Below the pieces are notes generated by a model, which did not search any database, was not told the DNA's origin, and worked only from the letters and a program-made list of their open reading frames with translations. DNA of 11,565 nt from Acidobacteriaceae bacterium (GTDB lineage Bacteria; Acidobacteriota; Terriglobia; Terriglobales; Acidobacteriaceae). Of the stretch, positions 1-6,817 are shown piece by piece (the stretch's first letter is position 1; each line of letters starts with the position of its first letter). Where the stretch lies: the NCBI GenBank assembly GCA_003164255.1, contig PLST01000224.1:1-11565 (forward strand), written 5' to 3'. Position numbers and translations under genes: made by a program.

Positions 1-525
1 CGCGTGATAAGAATTTGTACGGTTGATGACGGTGAGTGTATTGAACTCGACGCCGTGCTTTTTGAGAAATCTGAGGCCGCGCATCACGCGGGCAAACGTC
101 GGCTGGCCGCCTTTGTCCACACGGTAGGTGTCGTGAATTTCTTCAGGGCCGTCGACCGAAAGCCCGATCAAGAACTTGTTGCGGGCAAGAAATTCGCCCC
201 ACGCATCGTCGAGCAGAGTTCCATTGGTTTGAAAGGCGTTGTCGATGGTCTTTCCAGCCGCATGCTTGTTTTGCAACTCAACGACGCGCTCAAAAAATGG
301 AATCCCAAGTAGCGTCGGTTCACCGCCCTGCCACGCAAAACTCACGTGCTGCGCGGGTTGCGACTGAATGTACTGACGGATGTAATTCTCGAGCACATCA
401 TCCGCCATGCGGAACTCGCGGCCGCTGCCCGCATAGAGATTTTCCTTCTCCAGGTAGTAGCAGTAGGTGCAGTCGAGATTGCAGATAGGGCCAATTGGCT
501 TGGCCATGATATGAAACGGCTTCAT
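1..525 (-). CDS. Radical SAM enzyme, anaerobic sulfatase-maturase (anSME) family, N-terminal part
   Basis: The first 175 residues are in the window; the 3' part runs off the left edge (family members are roughly 370-450 residues). The protein opens MKPFHIMAKPIGPICNLDC and carries the radical-SAM CxxxCxxC motif at Cys15, Cys19 and Cys22 (CNLDCTYC), which binds the [4Fe-4S] cluster that cleaves S-adenosylmethionine. Further family marks are WQGGEPTL (about 65-72), QTNGTLL (99-105) and LSVDGP (122-127). Known members oxidise a Cys or Ser of a type I sulfatase to formylglycine in the cytoplasm before export; the two auxiliary clusters sit in the C-terminal SPASM region, which is not visible here. 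The start at 525 is the most upstream ATG; an in-frame TGA lies further upstream with no ATG, GTG or TTG between. The alternative ATG at residue 7 is possible. No sulfatase is in the window, so the substrate is inferred from family only. The gene is divergent from the leader/receptor unit. Confidence 0.92.
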   Translation of the reverse strand, partial: MKPFHIMAKPIGPICNLDCTYCYYLEKENLYAGSGREFRMADDVLENYIRQYIQSQPAQHVSFAWQGGEPTLLGIPFFERVVELQNKHAAGKTIDNAFQTNGTLLDDAWGEFLARNKFLIGLSVDGPEEIHDTYRVDKGGQPTFARVMRGLRFLKKHGVEFNTLTVINRTNSYHA

Positions 526-870
526 CGGAATGCAGCTCTTTTCCTGAATCGCAATGCGGGCGAATGCCCAATGAAAATGCCCACGAAGCAGAGGCTCGTG
601 GGCCGGGATTCTGGAAGATTCCGGCGATGCGGATCAGTTAAGACCGCATGATTGCCGTTTTCCCACGAGGCTGCTCGACTGTCAGGAGATCGACAGGACA
701 ACAACAAGCGCGGGATGTGAAGCGACGAAGCATCGAAAAGCAATTCCTTATTGACGACGTTCTCTCGGCCAGGGAAACCACTCTTGCGGCGAGAACTAAC
801 TCGATAATGCATGGCGACCGAAAAACTGTCAAGCAATCAGCGATGAGTCTCGACTCTTTCACAACAAATC

Positions 871-909
871 TTGAGCCATGCTTGACACGAATTCGAGTTT
901 ATGGCTCAA
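871..909. repeat. 9-bp perfect inverted repeat with 21-base spacer
   Basis: TTGAGCCAT at 871-879 is the exact reverse complement of ATGGCTCAA at 901-909. The spacer contains TTGACA (882-887) and the palindrome CGAATTCG (888-895). No T-tract follows, so it does not look like an intrinsic terminator for either strand. A regulator binding site or a hairpin in a 5' leader are both possible. The site lies in the divergent intergenic region, 346 bases upstream of the maturase start and 286 bases upstream of the leader ORF. Confidence 0.4.
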
Positions 910-1042
910 TACAAAGAAATGCAGGAGCAATTGCACATTCCGGCAACCCTCATTCCCGCTTCCGAGCTGACTCCCCGTCGCTCGTGTTGTTGATCCTCCG
1001 CATACTCTCACACACAATCTAACTCGCGTTAAGAGCGCCCGT

Positions 1043-1064
1043 GATCTGTTTGTAACTACAGATC
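1043..1064. repeat. 7-bp perfect inverted repeat, operator- or hairpin-like
   Basis: GATCTGT at 1043-1049 pairs perfectly with ACAGATC at 1058-1064 across an 8-base loop. There is no T-run after it. It lies about 130 bases upstream of the leader ORF, so it could be an operator of the receptor unit or a hairpin in its 5' untranslated region. Repeats of this length also arise by chance in a window this size. Confidence 0.3.
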
Positions 1065-1194
1065 TCATCGGCCTGACAAGATGCCTTGCGTGTGTGAGCT
1101 TCTATCTGCCATCGACAAACCACCGCTTCTAGTTGATCAACGCGTCAATCAAGACACAGATACATCACAGAATTCATCGGAAAGGAAGAGATCC

Positions 1195-1305
1195 ATGAGT
1201 ACCGGACCGCAACTTGTTCTTATAACGACGCACTGTTGTCGCATCTCTCAATTCCCTGAAGCGGATGTGCCCTGCGTCGTGGGCAGGCTCATCGTACCCA
1301 TCTAA
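1195..1305 (+). CDS. Putative 36-residue cysteine-containing leader peptide
   Basis: An ATG at 1195 follows a purine-rich Shine-Dalgarno stretch (AGGAAGAG, 1183-1190) at good spacing and opens a 36-codon frame ending in TAA at 1303-1305. The peptide begins MSTGPQLVLITTHCCRIS. It has His13-Cys14-Cys15 with consecutive TGT codons at 1234-1239, and a third Cys codon at 1273-1275. It has no signal peptide or domain. A strong intrinsic terminator hairpin starts 27 bases after its stop, and the receptor gene starts 97 bases after the stop. The last third of the ORF contains the segment complementary to the terminator's 5' arm. This matches the layout of amino-acid-biosynthesis leader peptides in which ribosome stalling at scarce codons controls termination; cysteine would be the natural signal. 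The role is inference: I do not recognise a named family. The same frame stays open up to 1081, but the ATG with the ribosome binding site is at 1195. Confidence 0.62.
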   Translation: MSTGPQLVLITTHCCRISQFPEADVPCVVGRLIVPI

Positions 1306-1367
1306 AGGCATTGCGCTATGCGCGCATTGCGATGGCCCACGACAGATGTCGTGGGCCATTTTAATTT
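1268..1367 (+). promoter_or_regulatory. Predicted transcription attenuator with alternative pairings
   Basis: Four segments can be seen. Segment 1 is TGCCC (1268-1272). Segment 2 is GTCGTGGGC (1276-1284), extended by A1285. Segment 3 is GCCCACGAC (1335-1343). Segment 4 is GTCGTGGGC (1348-1356). Segments 3 and 4 form the terminator. Segment 2 is identical in sequence to segment 4 and so can pair with segment 3 over 9 bp as an antiterminator. Segment 1 can pair with 1281-1285 over 5 bp. Segments 1 and 2 lie inside the leader ORF, so a ribosome held at the TGT-TGT codons (1234-1239) would leave segment 2 free to capture segment 3, while a moving ribosome would disturb it. The stop codon lies about 20 bases after segment 2, a little further than in the classical trp leader, so the exact mechanics are uncertain. 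Confidence 0.58.
1332..1367 (+). terminator. Strong intrinsic terminator upstream of the receptor gene
   Basis: ATGGCCCACGAC (1332-1343) pairs perfectly with GTCGTGGGCCAT (1348-1359), a 12-bp GC-rich stem with loop AGAT (1344-1347). It is followed by TTTT-AA-TTT (1359-1367). The next gene in the same direction has its ribosome binding site at 1392-1396, so the terminator sits inside what must be the receptor's 5' leader unless there is a promoter within the 34 bases after it. This placement argues for conditional termination rather than a plain end of transcript. Confidence 0.8.
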
Positions 1368-1401
1368 GCGATCGAGAACGATCGCTTCTTCGGAGGCAAT
1401 T

Positions 1402-4400
1402 ATGTCTGCAGTACATCTCTCGTTACGAATCATTTTTAAGCGAAGCTTCTTCCACTTGCTGGCTGCGTTGTTGCTGGTTCTTATGGCCTCGGCGCTTTCT
1501 GCACAGATTGTCGAAACCGGAATCATTACAGGCGTAGTGAAGGACAACACAGGCGCAGTGGTGGTAAAGGCCAACGTAACCGTGCGCAACACCGGCACAG
1601 GACTGACGACCAACACAACCACGGACTCGCAGGGGCTTTTTGTGTCACCGCCGCTGAATCCGGGGAACTATGACATCGACGTCGATGTACCCGGCTTCAG
1701 CAAGGTCGTCGATCACGTCAGGCTCGAAGTTGGGCAGCGCCTGGCGGCCGATGTTGCGCTGGCCGTGGGTGGCGCCGCGGAAACAATCGAAGTTCAGGAT
1801 ACCGGCGCCGTATTGGAAACTGAAACTTCCTCGGTCTCCAATCTCCGCTCGGAGGAAGCCGTCAAGGACCTTCCCCTGAACGGCCGCAACTTCGCTGAAT
1901 TGATTGGCCTCGGCGCCGGCGCTGTGCCCGCGGAGCAACAGATATCCAGCGTTCCCTACACCATGCAGCGCGGAGACACATCCTTCGCTTTCAACGGCCT
2001 TCGTTTTCAGGAGAATCGGCTGCTGCTCGACGGCATCGGCGATAACGACAACCATAACGGACTCGCCCCGGTGGTCTTCCCGCCGATCGACGCCATTCAG
2101 GAATTCTCTGAAGATATTGCCGATGCCGACGCACGCTACGGACGCGGCAATGGCGGTACCGTCAACCTGGTGTATAAATCGGGCACAGACAAATTTCATG
2201 GTGATGTCTTTGAGTTCCTCCGCAACTCTGCTTTGAACGCCAGAAACTTCTTCGACACGGCTGCGAAGCCGCCACTGCGCGAAAACGAGTTTGGCGCCAC
2301 GTTTGGCGGCCCGGTGTTCTTCAAGAAAGCCAACCCGAAGACATTCTTCTTTGCCGACTACGCAGGAACGCGTCTCGCTCAGGGCCAAACTGATGTGGAC
2401 AGCGTCCCGGATGTGAAGATCACCTCCGCCGGCTACGATTTTTCAGCTTATCCGGCGGGCGCTGTGAAGAACCCGGTGACCCATGTGGCCTACGCCAACA
2501 ACCTGGTCCCGTTGAGCGACCCTCTAATTGACGCGACTGGCGCGAACATCTTGAAGTTCTATGAGCAATTTGCCACGCCTAACATTGCAGGCGCGACCAT
2601 CGCCAATAACTTTCTCTATAACCCGTTGCGCACCGACAACGGAGATGCATTCGACGTAAAAGTCGACCAGAAGTTCTCTGAGAGGGACAGTGCGTTCCTT
2701 CGCTACAGCCAGTCCCTGGATACCTTGAGCTTTCCCGGCCTCCTGCCAACGCCACTTGTAGGGGCCATCATCTGCGGGCCCGGAACGAACCCGGCGCATC
2801 AGGCCGTTCTGAGCGAAACCCACATCTTCTCGCCGACCACGGTCAACACGATTCGCATTGGGTGGTCTCGATTCTTTGTCAACGCGCAGAACTGGGACGC
2901 TGGGCTAAATCTTCCCACCCAGCTCGGCATTCCTGGGGTCGAGATCGCCGGCAATCCCCGGTCCGATGGGCTGCCTGTGATGTCGTTCGCCGGATACACC
3001 TCGCTAGGCGACGCGGGGAACAGTCCAACACAGATCGGAACCAACAACTACCAGACCGATGACAACGTGAACCTGGTTCGGGGCAAACACTCGTTGGACA
3101 TCGGCTTTGAATTTGTCCGCCTGCAGTACAACATGTACCAGACCGGAGCGGAACACGGCTCCGAGGCTTACGGCACGACCTACACCGGGCTGCCATGGAG
3201 CGACCTGCTCTTCGGAGCCCCTACGAGTGGAACCTATTCCCTGCCTAGCGGCACGGTTGGCTTGCGGCAGAGCGATCTTTCATTCTATGCGCAGGACAAC
3301 TTCAAACTCAACAACCGGCTGACGCTGAATTTTGGCGTTCGTTATGAGAACATCCTCGGCTGGCCCTGGTCGGAGGCTCACAACAAGGAATATGACTTTG
3401 TTCCCTCCATATCGACCACGGCACTCGAACAGGTGGGAACTCAGGGTGTTCCTGCCAGCGGCCTGAGCGGCAATAACCTGAACTTCGCTCCGCGTGTTGG
3501 TTTTGCCTACCGGGTGACGAATCAGACTGTCTTCCATGCGGGCTATGGCATTTATTACTCGGCGCCCAATGTCACCAATTCGAGCGGATTGTCGGCCAAT
3601 GTTCCAGTCGATAATTATTGGGCATTCAACAACTCCACAACTTATGGGGCCGCCACCACCGGGACGCCTTTCAACTTTGCCGCGAATGGATATGTGCATG
3701 CGGTTGTGACTTCGGGCAGTACGTTGGTGAAAAACACGCCTGCCTTCGCACAGGATCCGAATGCGAAGACGCCTTACAGCGAGCAGTGGCACGCGACCAT
3801 CGAGCAGCAGATTCCCTACTCAACCGTTCTGAAGGTTGCCTACGTAGGAACCCGCGGACTTCATCTGGATGATTTGAGGGACATCAATGCAGGTGAATTG
3901 GGATTGGCGGGAGCAACCACTGTATCCGCAGTCCGTCCCTATCGGTTCTTCGCCCAGATCAACCAAATTGAAACTCACCAGATCTCAAACTACGACGCAC
4001 TGCAAGTAACGGCGGAGCGCCGCGGTCGAGGCCTTGGCTTGCTCACTTCCTACACCTACAGCCATGCTCTGGACGAAGGCACGGGAAGCCCAGGCAGTGT
4101 TTTGAATCCTTCCAACATCGCTTCCGACTACGGCAATTCCGACGAGAACATTCCCAATCGCTTTGTCCTCAGCGCAACCTATGAACTGCCATTCAAGAAT
4201 TCCGGCGTACTGAAGCCGGTTGTCGAGGGATGGCAATTGAATGGCATTCTCCAGTACTACGATGGCTTTCCGTTTTCTGTTTCTTCGTCAAGCGGAGTGG
4301 GCGACGGCCTTACGCCGAGAGCGCAATTCATTGGAGCAAGCGGCAACGGATCGCTCTCAAGCAGTCAGCGGACGCGTGCACAGTGGTTCGACACGGCAGC

Positions 4401-4689
4401 ATTCGCCAACCACCCCGCGGGAGCGTGGGGAAACTCCGGACGCAACATTCTTCAGGGTCCGGGCACGAAGAATGTAGATTTCTCGTTCTTCAAGAACACC
4501 CCCATTACCGAGGGGAAAGTATTGCAATTACGCGCCGAGTTCTTCAACCTCTTCAACACTCCTGAGTTCAACAATCCCGGAGCTACTGTAACCGCAGGTA
4601 CATTCGGGAAGGTCTCATCGGCGGGCAGCGAACCTGTGTTCCAGCGGCTTGAGCGCCAGATCCAGGTTGCGGCAAAGATCACCTTTTAG
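1402..4689 (+). CDS. Oar-like TonB-dependent outer-membrane receptor with carboxypeptidase-regulatory-like domain
   Basis: The product is 1095 residues, usual for acidobacterial Oar-like receptors. The start at 1402 is chosen because GGAGG (1392-1396) sits five bases upstream and the product begins with a clean signal peptide (hydrophobic 16-34, likely cut ALSA/Q at 34/35). The frame is open from 1318, but that would put coding sequence inside the terminator hairpin. Domains in order: a CarboxypepD_reg-like beta-sandwich (about 38-125, opening GIITGVVKDNTGAVV); a TonB-type plug (about 130-260, with LPLNGRNF near 157-164 and VNLVYKSGTDKFHGDVFEFL); and a long beta-barrel ending AKITF with terminal Phe, the outer-membrane assembly signal. 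Such proteins import large or scarce substrates with TonB energy; the substrate cannot be read from sequence. The cysteine leader and the adjacent maturase make a sulfur-containing substrate plausible, but that is inference. Confidence 0.93.
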   Translation: MSAVHLSLRIIFKRSFFHLLAALLLVLMASALSAQIVETGIITGVVKDNTGAVVVKANVTVRNTGTGLTTNTTTDSQGLFVSPPLNPGNYDIDVDVPGFSKVVDHVRLEVGQRLAADVALAVGGAAETIEVQDTGAVLETETSSVSNLRSEEAVKDLPLNGRNFAELIGLGAGAVPAEQQISSVPYTMQRGDTSFAFNGLRFQENRLLLDGIGDNDNHNGLAPVVFPPIDAIQEFSEDIADADARYGRGNGGTVNLVYKSGTDKFHGDVFEFLRNSALNARNFFDTAAKPPLRENEFGATFGGPVFFKKANPKTFFFADYAGTRLAQGQTDVDSVPDVKITSAGYDFSAYPAGAVKNPVTHVAYANNLVPLSDPLIDATGANILKFYEQFATPNIAGATIANNFLYNPLRTDNGDAFDVKVDQKFSERDSAFLRYSQSLDTLSFPGLLPTPLVGAIICGPGTNPAHQAVLSETHIFSPTTVNTIRIGWSRFFVNAQNWDAGLNLPTQLGIPGVEIAGNPRSDGLPVMSFAGYTSLGDAGNSPTQIGTNNYQTDDNVNLVRGKHSLDIGFEFVRLQYNMYQTGAEHGSEAYGTTYTGLPWSDLLFGAPTSGTYSLPSGTVGLRQSDLSFYAQDNFKLNNRLTLNFGVRYENILGWPWSEAHNKEYDFVPSISTTALEQVGTQGVPASGLSGNNLNFAPRVGFAYRVTNQTVFHAGYGIYYSAPNVTNSSGLSANVPVDNYWAFNNSTTYGAATTGTPFNFAANGYVHAVVTSGSTLVKNTPAFAQDPNAKTPYSEQWHATIEQQIPYSTVLKVAYVGTRGLHLDDLRDINAGELGLAGATTVSAVRPYRFFAQINQIETHQISNYDALQVTAERRGRGLGLLTSYTYSHALDEGTGSPGSVLNPSNIASDYGNSDENIPNRFVLSATYELPFKNSGVLKPVVEGWQLNGILQYYDGFPFSVSSSSGVGDGLTPRAQFIGASGNGSLSSSQRTRAQWFDTAAFANHPAGAWGNSGRNILQGPGTKNVDFSFFKNTPITEGKVLQLRAEFFNLFNTPEFNNPGATVTAGTFGKVSSAGSEPVFQRLERQIQVAAKITF

Positions 4690-4691
4690 CC

Positions 4692-4718
4692 TGCTGAGGT
4701 CGTATCGTGGCCTCAGCA
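4692..4718 (+). terminator. Hairpin just after the receptor gene, possible terminator
   Basis: TGCTGAGG (4692-4699) pairs perfectly with CCTCAGCA (4711-4718), and further partly wobble pairs are possible inside. It begins three bases after the receptor's TAG stop. No T-run follows, so termination may be weak or the hairpin may protect the mRNA 3' end. Confidence 0.45.
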
Positions 4719-4735
4719 CCCCTTCAGCATCCCCC

Positions 4736-4764
4736 TGGCGGCGTTCAAAGCATCGGGCGCCGCT
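4736..4764 (+). other. Short stretch resembling part of the TolC-family gene at 8786-8814
   Basis: The first 16 bases (4736-4751) are identical to 8786-8801 in the efflux channel gene, and 25 of 29 bases match without gaps up to 4764 / 8814. Read in the matching frame, both encode AAFKAS followed two residues later by Ala. The local copy lies between genes and the frame does not continue as a TolC protein. It may be a scrap of another TolC-family gene or a chance match. Confidence 0.25.
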
Positions 4765-4839
4765 GGATATTCACAAAAACGCAGGGGCGCTTCGCGCGGG
4801 AAACTGCGGTTACTGAGCTCGTGAAGTGTTGTGGCACTC

Positions 4840-5781
4840 ATGGACGGATCAGTGTTGTTTAGTCGCAGACTCTTGATAGGTAAATCAAGTGGAACCGTGG
4901 AAGTCCGCAGGCTGCTGGATGTTGCCGCGGTGCTTGTCTTCCTAGCGCCTCCGTTTGCTTGCGGGCAAGCCTCCTTTCAACACAGCAGTACGCTTGTAGC
5001 TCGTTACCAACGGCAAGTCATCGCAACGCAAACTCAACAGCCACACTGGGTGACACCGCTGGTGACGGTGACGCCGCGTCTGGAGCAGGAATTCCGTACT
5101 GATTTTGTCAGGCAGTCGGTCGCCTCGTCCCACAGGAACTGGAACTACGGCAACAGCAAGGGGCTGGAGTTGATCCCCGAGCGGCACACCGAAGTGATCT
5201 TCAACGCTCCGCCATTCTTCAGCCGCGAAGCGCCGCACTCGGAGGATGGCTTTGGTGACGTCAGTTTTTTGCTTAAGGAACGCTTCTTTGCTCGTAACGA
5301 AGAGCACGGCAATGCAATTGTGACGGCATTTTTAGGAGCATCGATTCCAACCGGAAAGAATGGGAACGGGAGCTGCTGTGCGGTAGTGACGCCGACGCTG
5401 GCCATTGGCAAAGGGTTTGGCCTCCTTGCCCTAACACTGACTGTCGGTGGTTCTCTTCCTGTTTCGAATGTGCAGGGCCTGGGACATACCATCGCCTTGA
5501 ACAATGCTGCGCAGTACCGTCTGGCGAGCGGCGGCGCACTAAAGTTTCTTTGGCCAGAGATTGAAATCAATGCGAGCATCTATCGCGGAGGAGCAAATGA
5601 CGGCAAGGAGACGGTATTTGCGACGCCGGGATTCGTTGTCGGACGCATTCCACTGACGCATGACGAAAATGGCAGACCAGGACGGCTTGGCGTGACCTTT
5701 GGCGTGGGTGAGCAGATTGCCCTGACGCAGTTCCATGCCACGAACCATAACCTGATTTTTAGCGCACGGATGCCGTTCTGA
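4840..5781 (+). CDS. Predicted outer-membrane beta-barrel protein of unknown function
   Basis: The product is 313 residues from the ATG at 4840; in-frame GTG starts at 4831 and 4897 are alternatives and none has a strong ribosome binding site. The GTG at 4897 would place the hydrophobic signal segment (LLDVAAVLVFLAPPFACGQ) closest to the N-terminus, as is usual, so the true start may be there. After the signal the chain alternates polar and hydrophobic residues with many short strand-like stretches (for example VIFNAPPFF, FGDVSFLLKERFF, NAIVTAFLGASIPTG, GLLALTLTVGGSLPV) and ends FSARMPF with terminal Phe, as in outer-membrane barrels. The style recalls the MetA-pathway-of-phenol-degradation-like / putative transporter barrels, but I do not recognise a specific family. 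It lies 150 bases after the receptor and could share its transcript if the 4692 hairpin is leaky. Confidence 0.72.
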   Translation: MDGSVLFSRRLLIGKSSGTVEVRRLLDVAAVLVFLAPPFACGQASFQHSSTLVARYQRQVIATQTQQPHWVTPLVTVTPRLEQEFRTDFVRQSVASSHRNWNYGNSKGLELIPERHTEVIFNAPPFFSREAPHSEDGFGDVSFLLKERFFARNEEHGNAIVTAFLGASIPTGKNGNGSCCAVVTPTLAIGKGFGLLALTLTVGGSLPVSNVQGLGHTIALNNAAQYRLASGGALKFLWPEIEINASIYRGGANDGKETVFATPGFVVGRIPLTHDENGRPGRLGVTFGVGEQIALTQFHATNHNLIFSARMPF

Positions 5782-6635
5782 ATTTACGGCAGCCAGCATC
5801 GCGTGCCGCTGGACATTGACAACTATACTGAGACGACCCGGCTCTCGGTGCAAAAAGGAGGAGAGCGTCGACTCTGTCCCCCCTCCCGTCTTTCGCCTTG
5901 GGTTTCCATGTTGACGGTTTGCCATTCATCTCCAAAGGAAGTTTTGGCCAAAGGATCCGCATTAGCCAGGTTTCTGGATTCGGATACCTGGAATTCAGTG
6001 CATCGCAACTACCCCGTGATCAGTACACACTATGTCGGCTTGTGTCCAGAGAGGTACTGAAGAGCTGACTTGTTCCCGCCAACCTCGCCTGTGATTTAAC
6101 CCATAGGTTTTCACACAGCTTCTTCTGAAGAGTTTCAGCCATTAGTTTCACTGCGATAGCGCGGATGAAATGGAAGGCCTTTCGGTACAAAAGATACGGT
6201 CATACTCAATCGTCAGGCGTGTCAAAAGGCCTCAGCCGGAGTTCAAGATTCGTCAACCCTTTTATACAAGGCACGGGCTCGCAGTGTTTAAACAACCGCA
6301 TGATTGCAACTTCCGCCTGTCTCACTCCAGAGATGTTTTTTGGACCCCCAATGAGCGCATAATCGCCAATGCGCTCACCGACGACAGCGCTTGAACCATA
6401 TGGACGAAAAGTCGGCTTTCCGGACCAGTGACTGTCTTGGTGGACTGTCACCAAAGCCCTCATCGTGCTCGGACAGCATAACTGGTTTTCGAGAGTTGCC
6501 GGGCCGCTACGCTTGGGAAGAAGCTTTACGATAGGGCCGTACAGAAAACGTACAGTCGATTCGGCATTCCAGGCCTTTTTGTCATTTTGGCCTTTCGAAA
6601 ACCAATAACTTACTGTGCCTTCAGTGACATAGAAA

Positions 6636-6659
6636 GTTCGACTCCCGCCGCCTCCACCA
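6636..6659 (+). repeat. tmRNA/tRNA 3'-end fragment, attachment-site-like
   Basis: The piece reads G, then a T-loop TTCGACT (6637-6643), a T-stem 3' strand CCCGC (6644-6648), an acceptor 3' strand CGCCTCC (6649-6655), discriminator A and CCA (6657-6659). This is the form of the 3' end of many bacterial tmRNAs (ssrA) and some tRNAs. The preceding bases GAAAG cannot pair properly with CCCGC, and no GGGGGCG- or GGAGGCG-type 5' acceptor strand or anticodon arm lies in the right place, so this is not a complete RNA gene. Integrases of genomic islands commonly recombine at exactly this segment and leave such a copy at the far end of the island. Confidence 0.6.
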
Positions 6660-6705
6660 TTTATTTCCAACAACTTACACGCGCTGACTTCAGAATCGTA
6701 CAGTA

Positions 6706-6726
6706 GATTGAACCCACGTCCGAGAA
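6706..6726 (-). repeat. Weak second tmRNA-like scrap in opposite orientation
   Basis: On the minus strand this reads TTCTCGGACGTGGGTTCAA, which resembles the stretch of many tmRNAs leading into the T-arm (GGAC-GTGGGTTC). It is then lost after GGGTTC. It lies 46 bases from, and inverted relative to, the better fragment at 6636-6659. A small hairpin GGAGG-acg-CCTCC lies alongside at 6734-6746. The match is short and could be chance. Confidence 0.22.
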
Positions 6727-6817
6727 TCGAACTGGAGGACGCCTCCGATCATTGGCGCTCGAAAGTGCTTGGTCCTGATATCAAATCGCCTCCTGAAAGC
6801 ATCGAGATCATTGATAT

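Larger units (their letters stand above)
526..1194. other. Divergent intergenic region, no convincing protein gene
   Basis: About 670 bases separate the maturase start from the small leader ORF. The open frames here have no recognisable motif, no good ribosome binding site and amino-acid compositions typical of non-coding sequence. It should hold the promoters of both divergent units. I see no convincing -35/-10 pair: a perfect TTGACA at 882-887 lacks a good -10 hexamer at normal spacing. Two inverted repeats (871-909 and 1043-1064) are listed separately as possible operator or RNA hairpin sites. The roughly 150 bases before 1195 are the most likely 5' leader of the receptor transcript. Confidence 0.6.

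Noticed and set aside
648..1022. Plus-strand frame of 124 codons
   Set aside because: No ribosome binding site, no motif, composition like random translation; it lies in the divergent promoter region.
1133..1152. FNR/CRP-like dyad TTGAT...ATCAA upstream of the leader ORF
   Set aside because: Half-sites are 10 bases apart rather than the 4 of FNR boxes, and similar short dyads are common by chance.
1318..1401. Upstream in-frame extension of the receptor gene starting at ATG 1318
   Set aside because: It would translate through the terminator hairpin, has no ribosome binding site and would bury the signal peptide; ATG 1402 has GGAGG at proper spacing.
1645..2388. Minus-strand frame of 247 codons
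   Set aside because: Shadow of the receptor gene, whose own frame has clear domains.
4897..4980. Lipoprotein signal (lipobox) in the barrel protein around ...PPFACG
   Set aside because: Residues before the Cys do not fit a lipobox, and the terminal Phe fits a barrel protein.
6581..6659. Complete tRNA gene ending in CCA at 6659
   Set aside because: No complementary 5' acceptor strand, no D or anticodon arm and an unpaired T-stem; only the 3' end is present.
6206..6673. Minus-strand frame of 155 codons beginning MLEINGGGGGSRT
   Set aside because: The GGGGGSRT start is the reverse translation of the tmRNA/tRNA 3' end, a well-known source of false genes; the rest has no recognisable domain.
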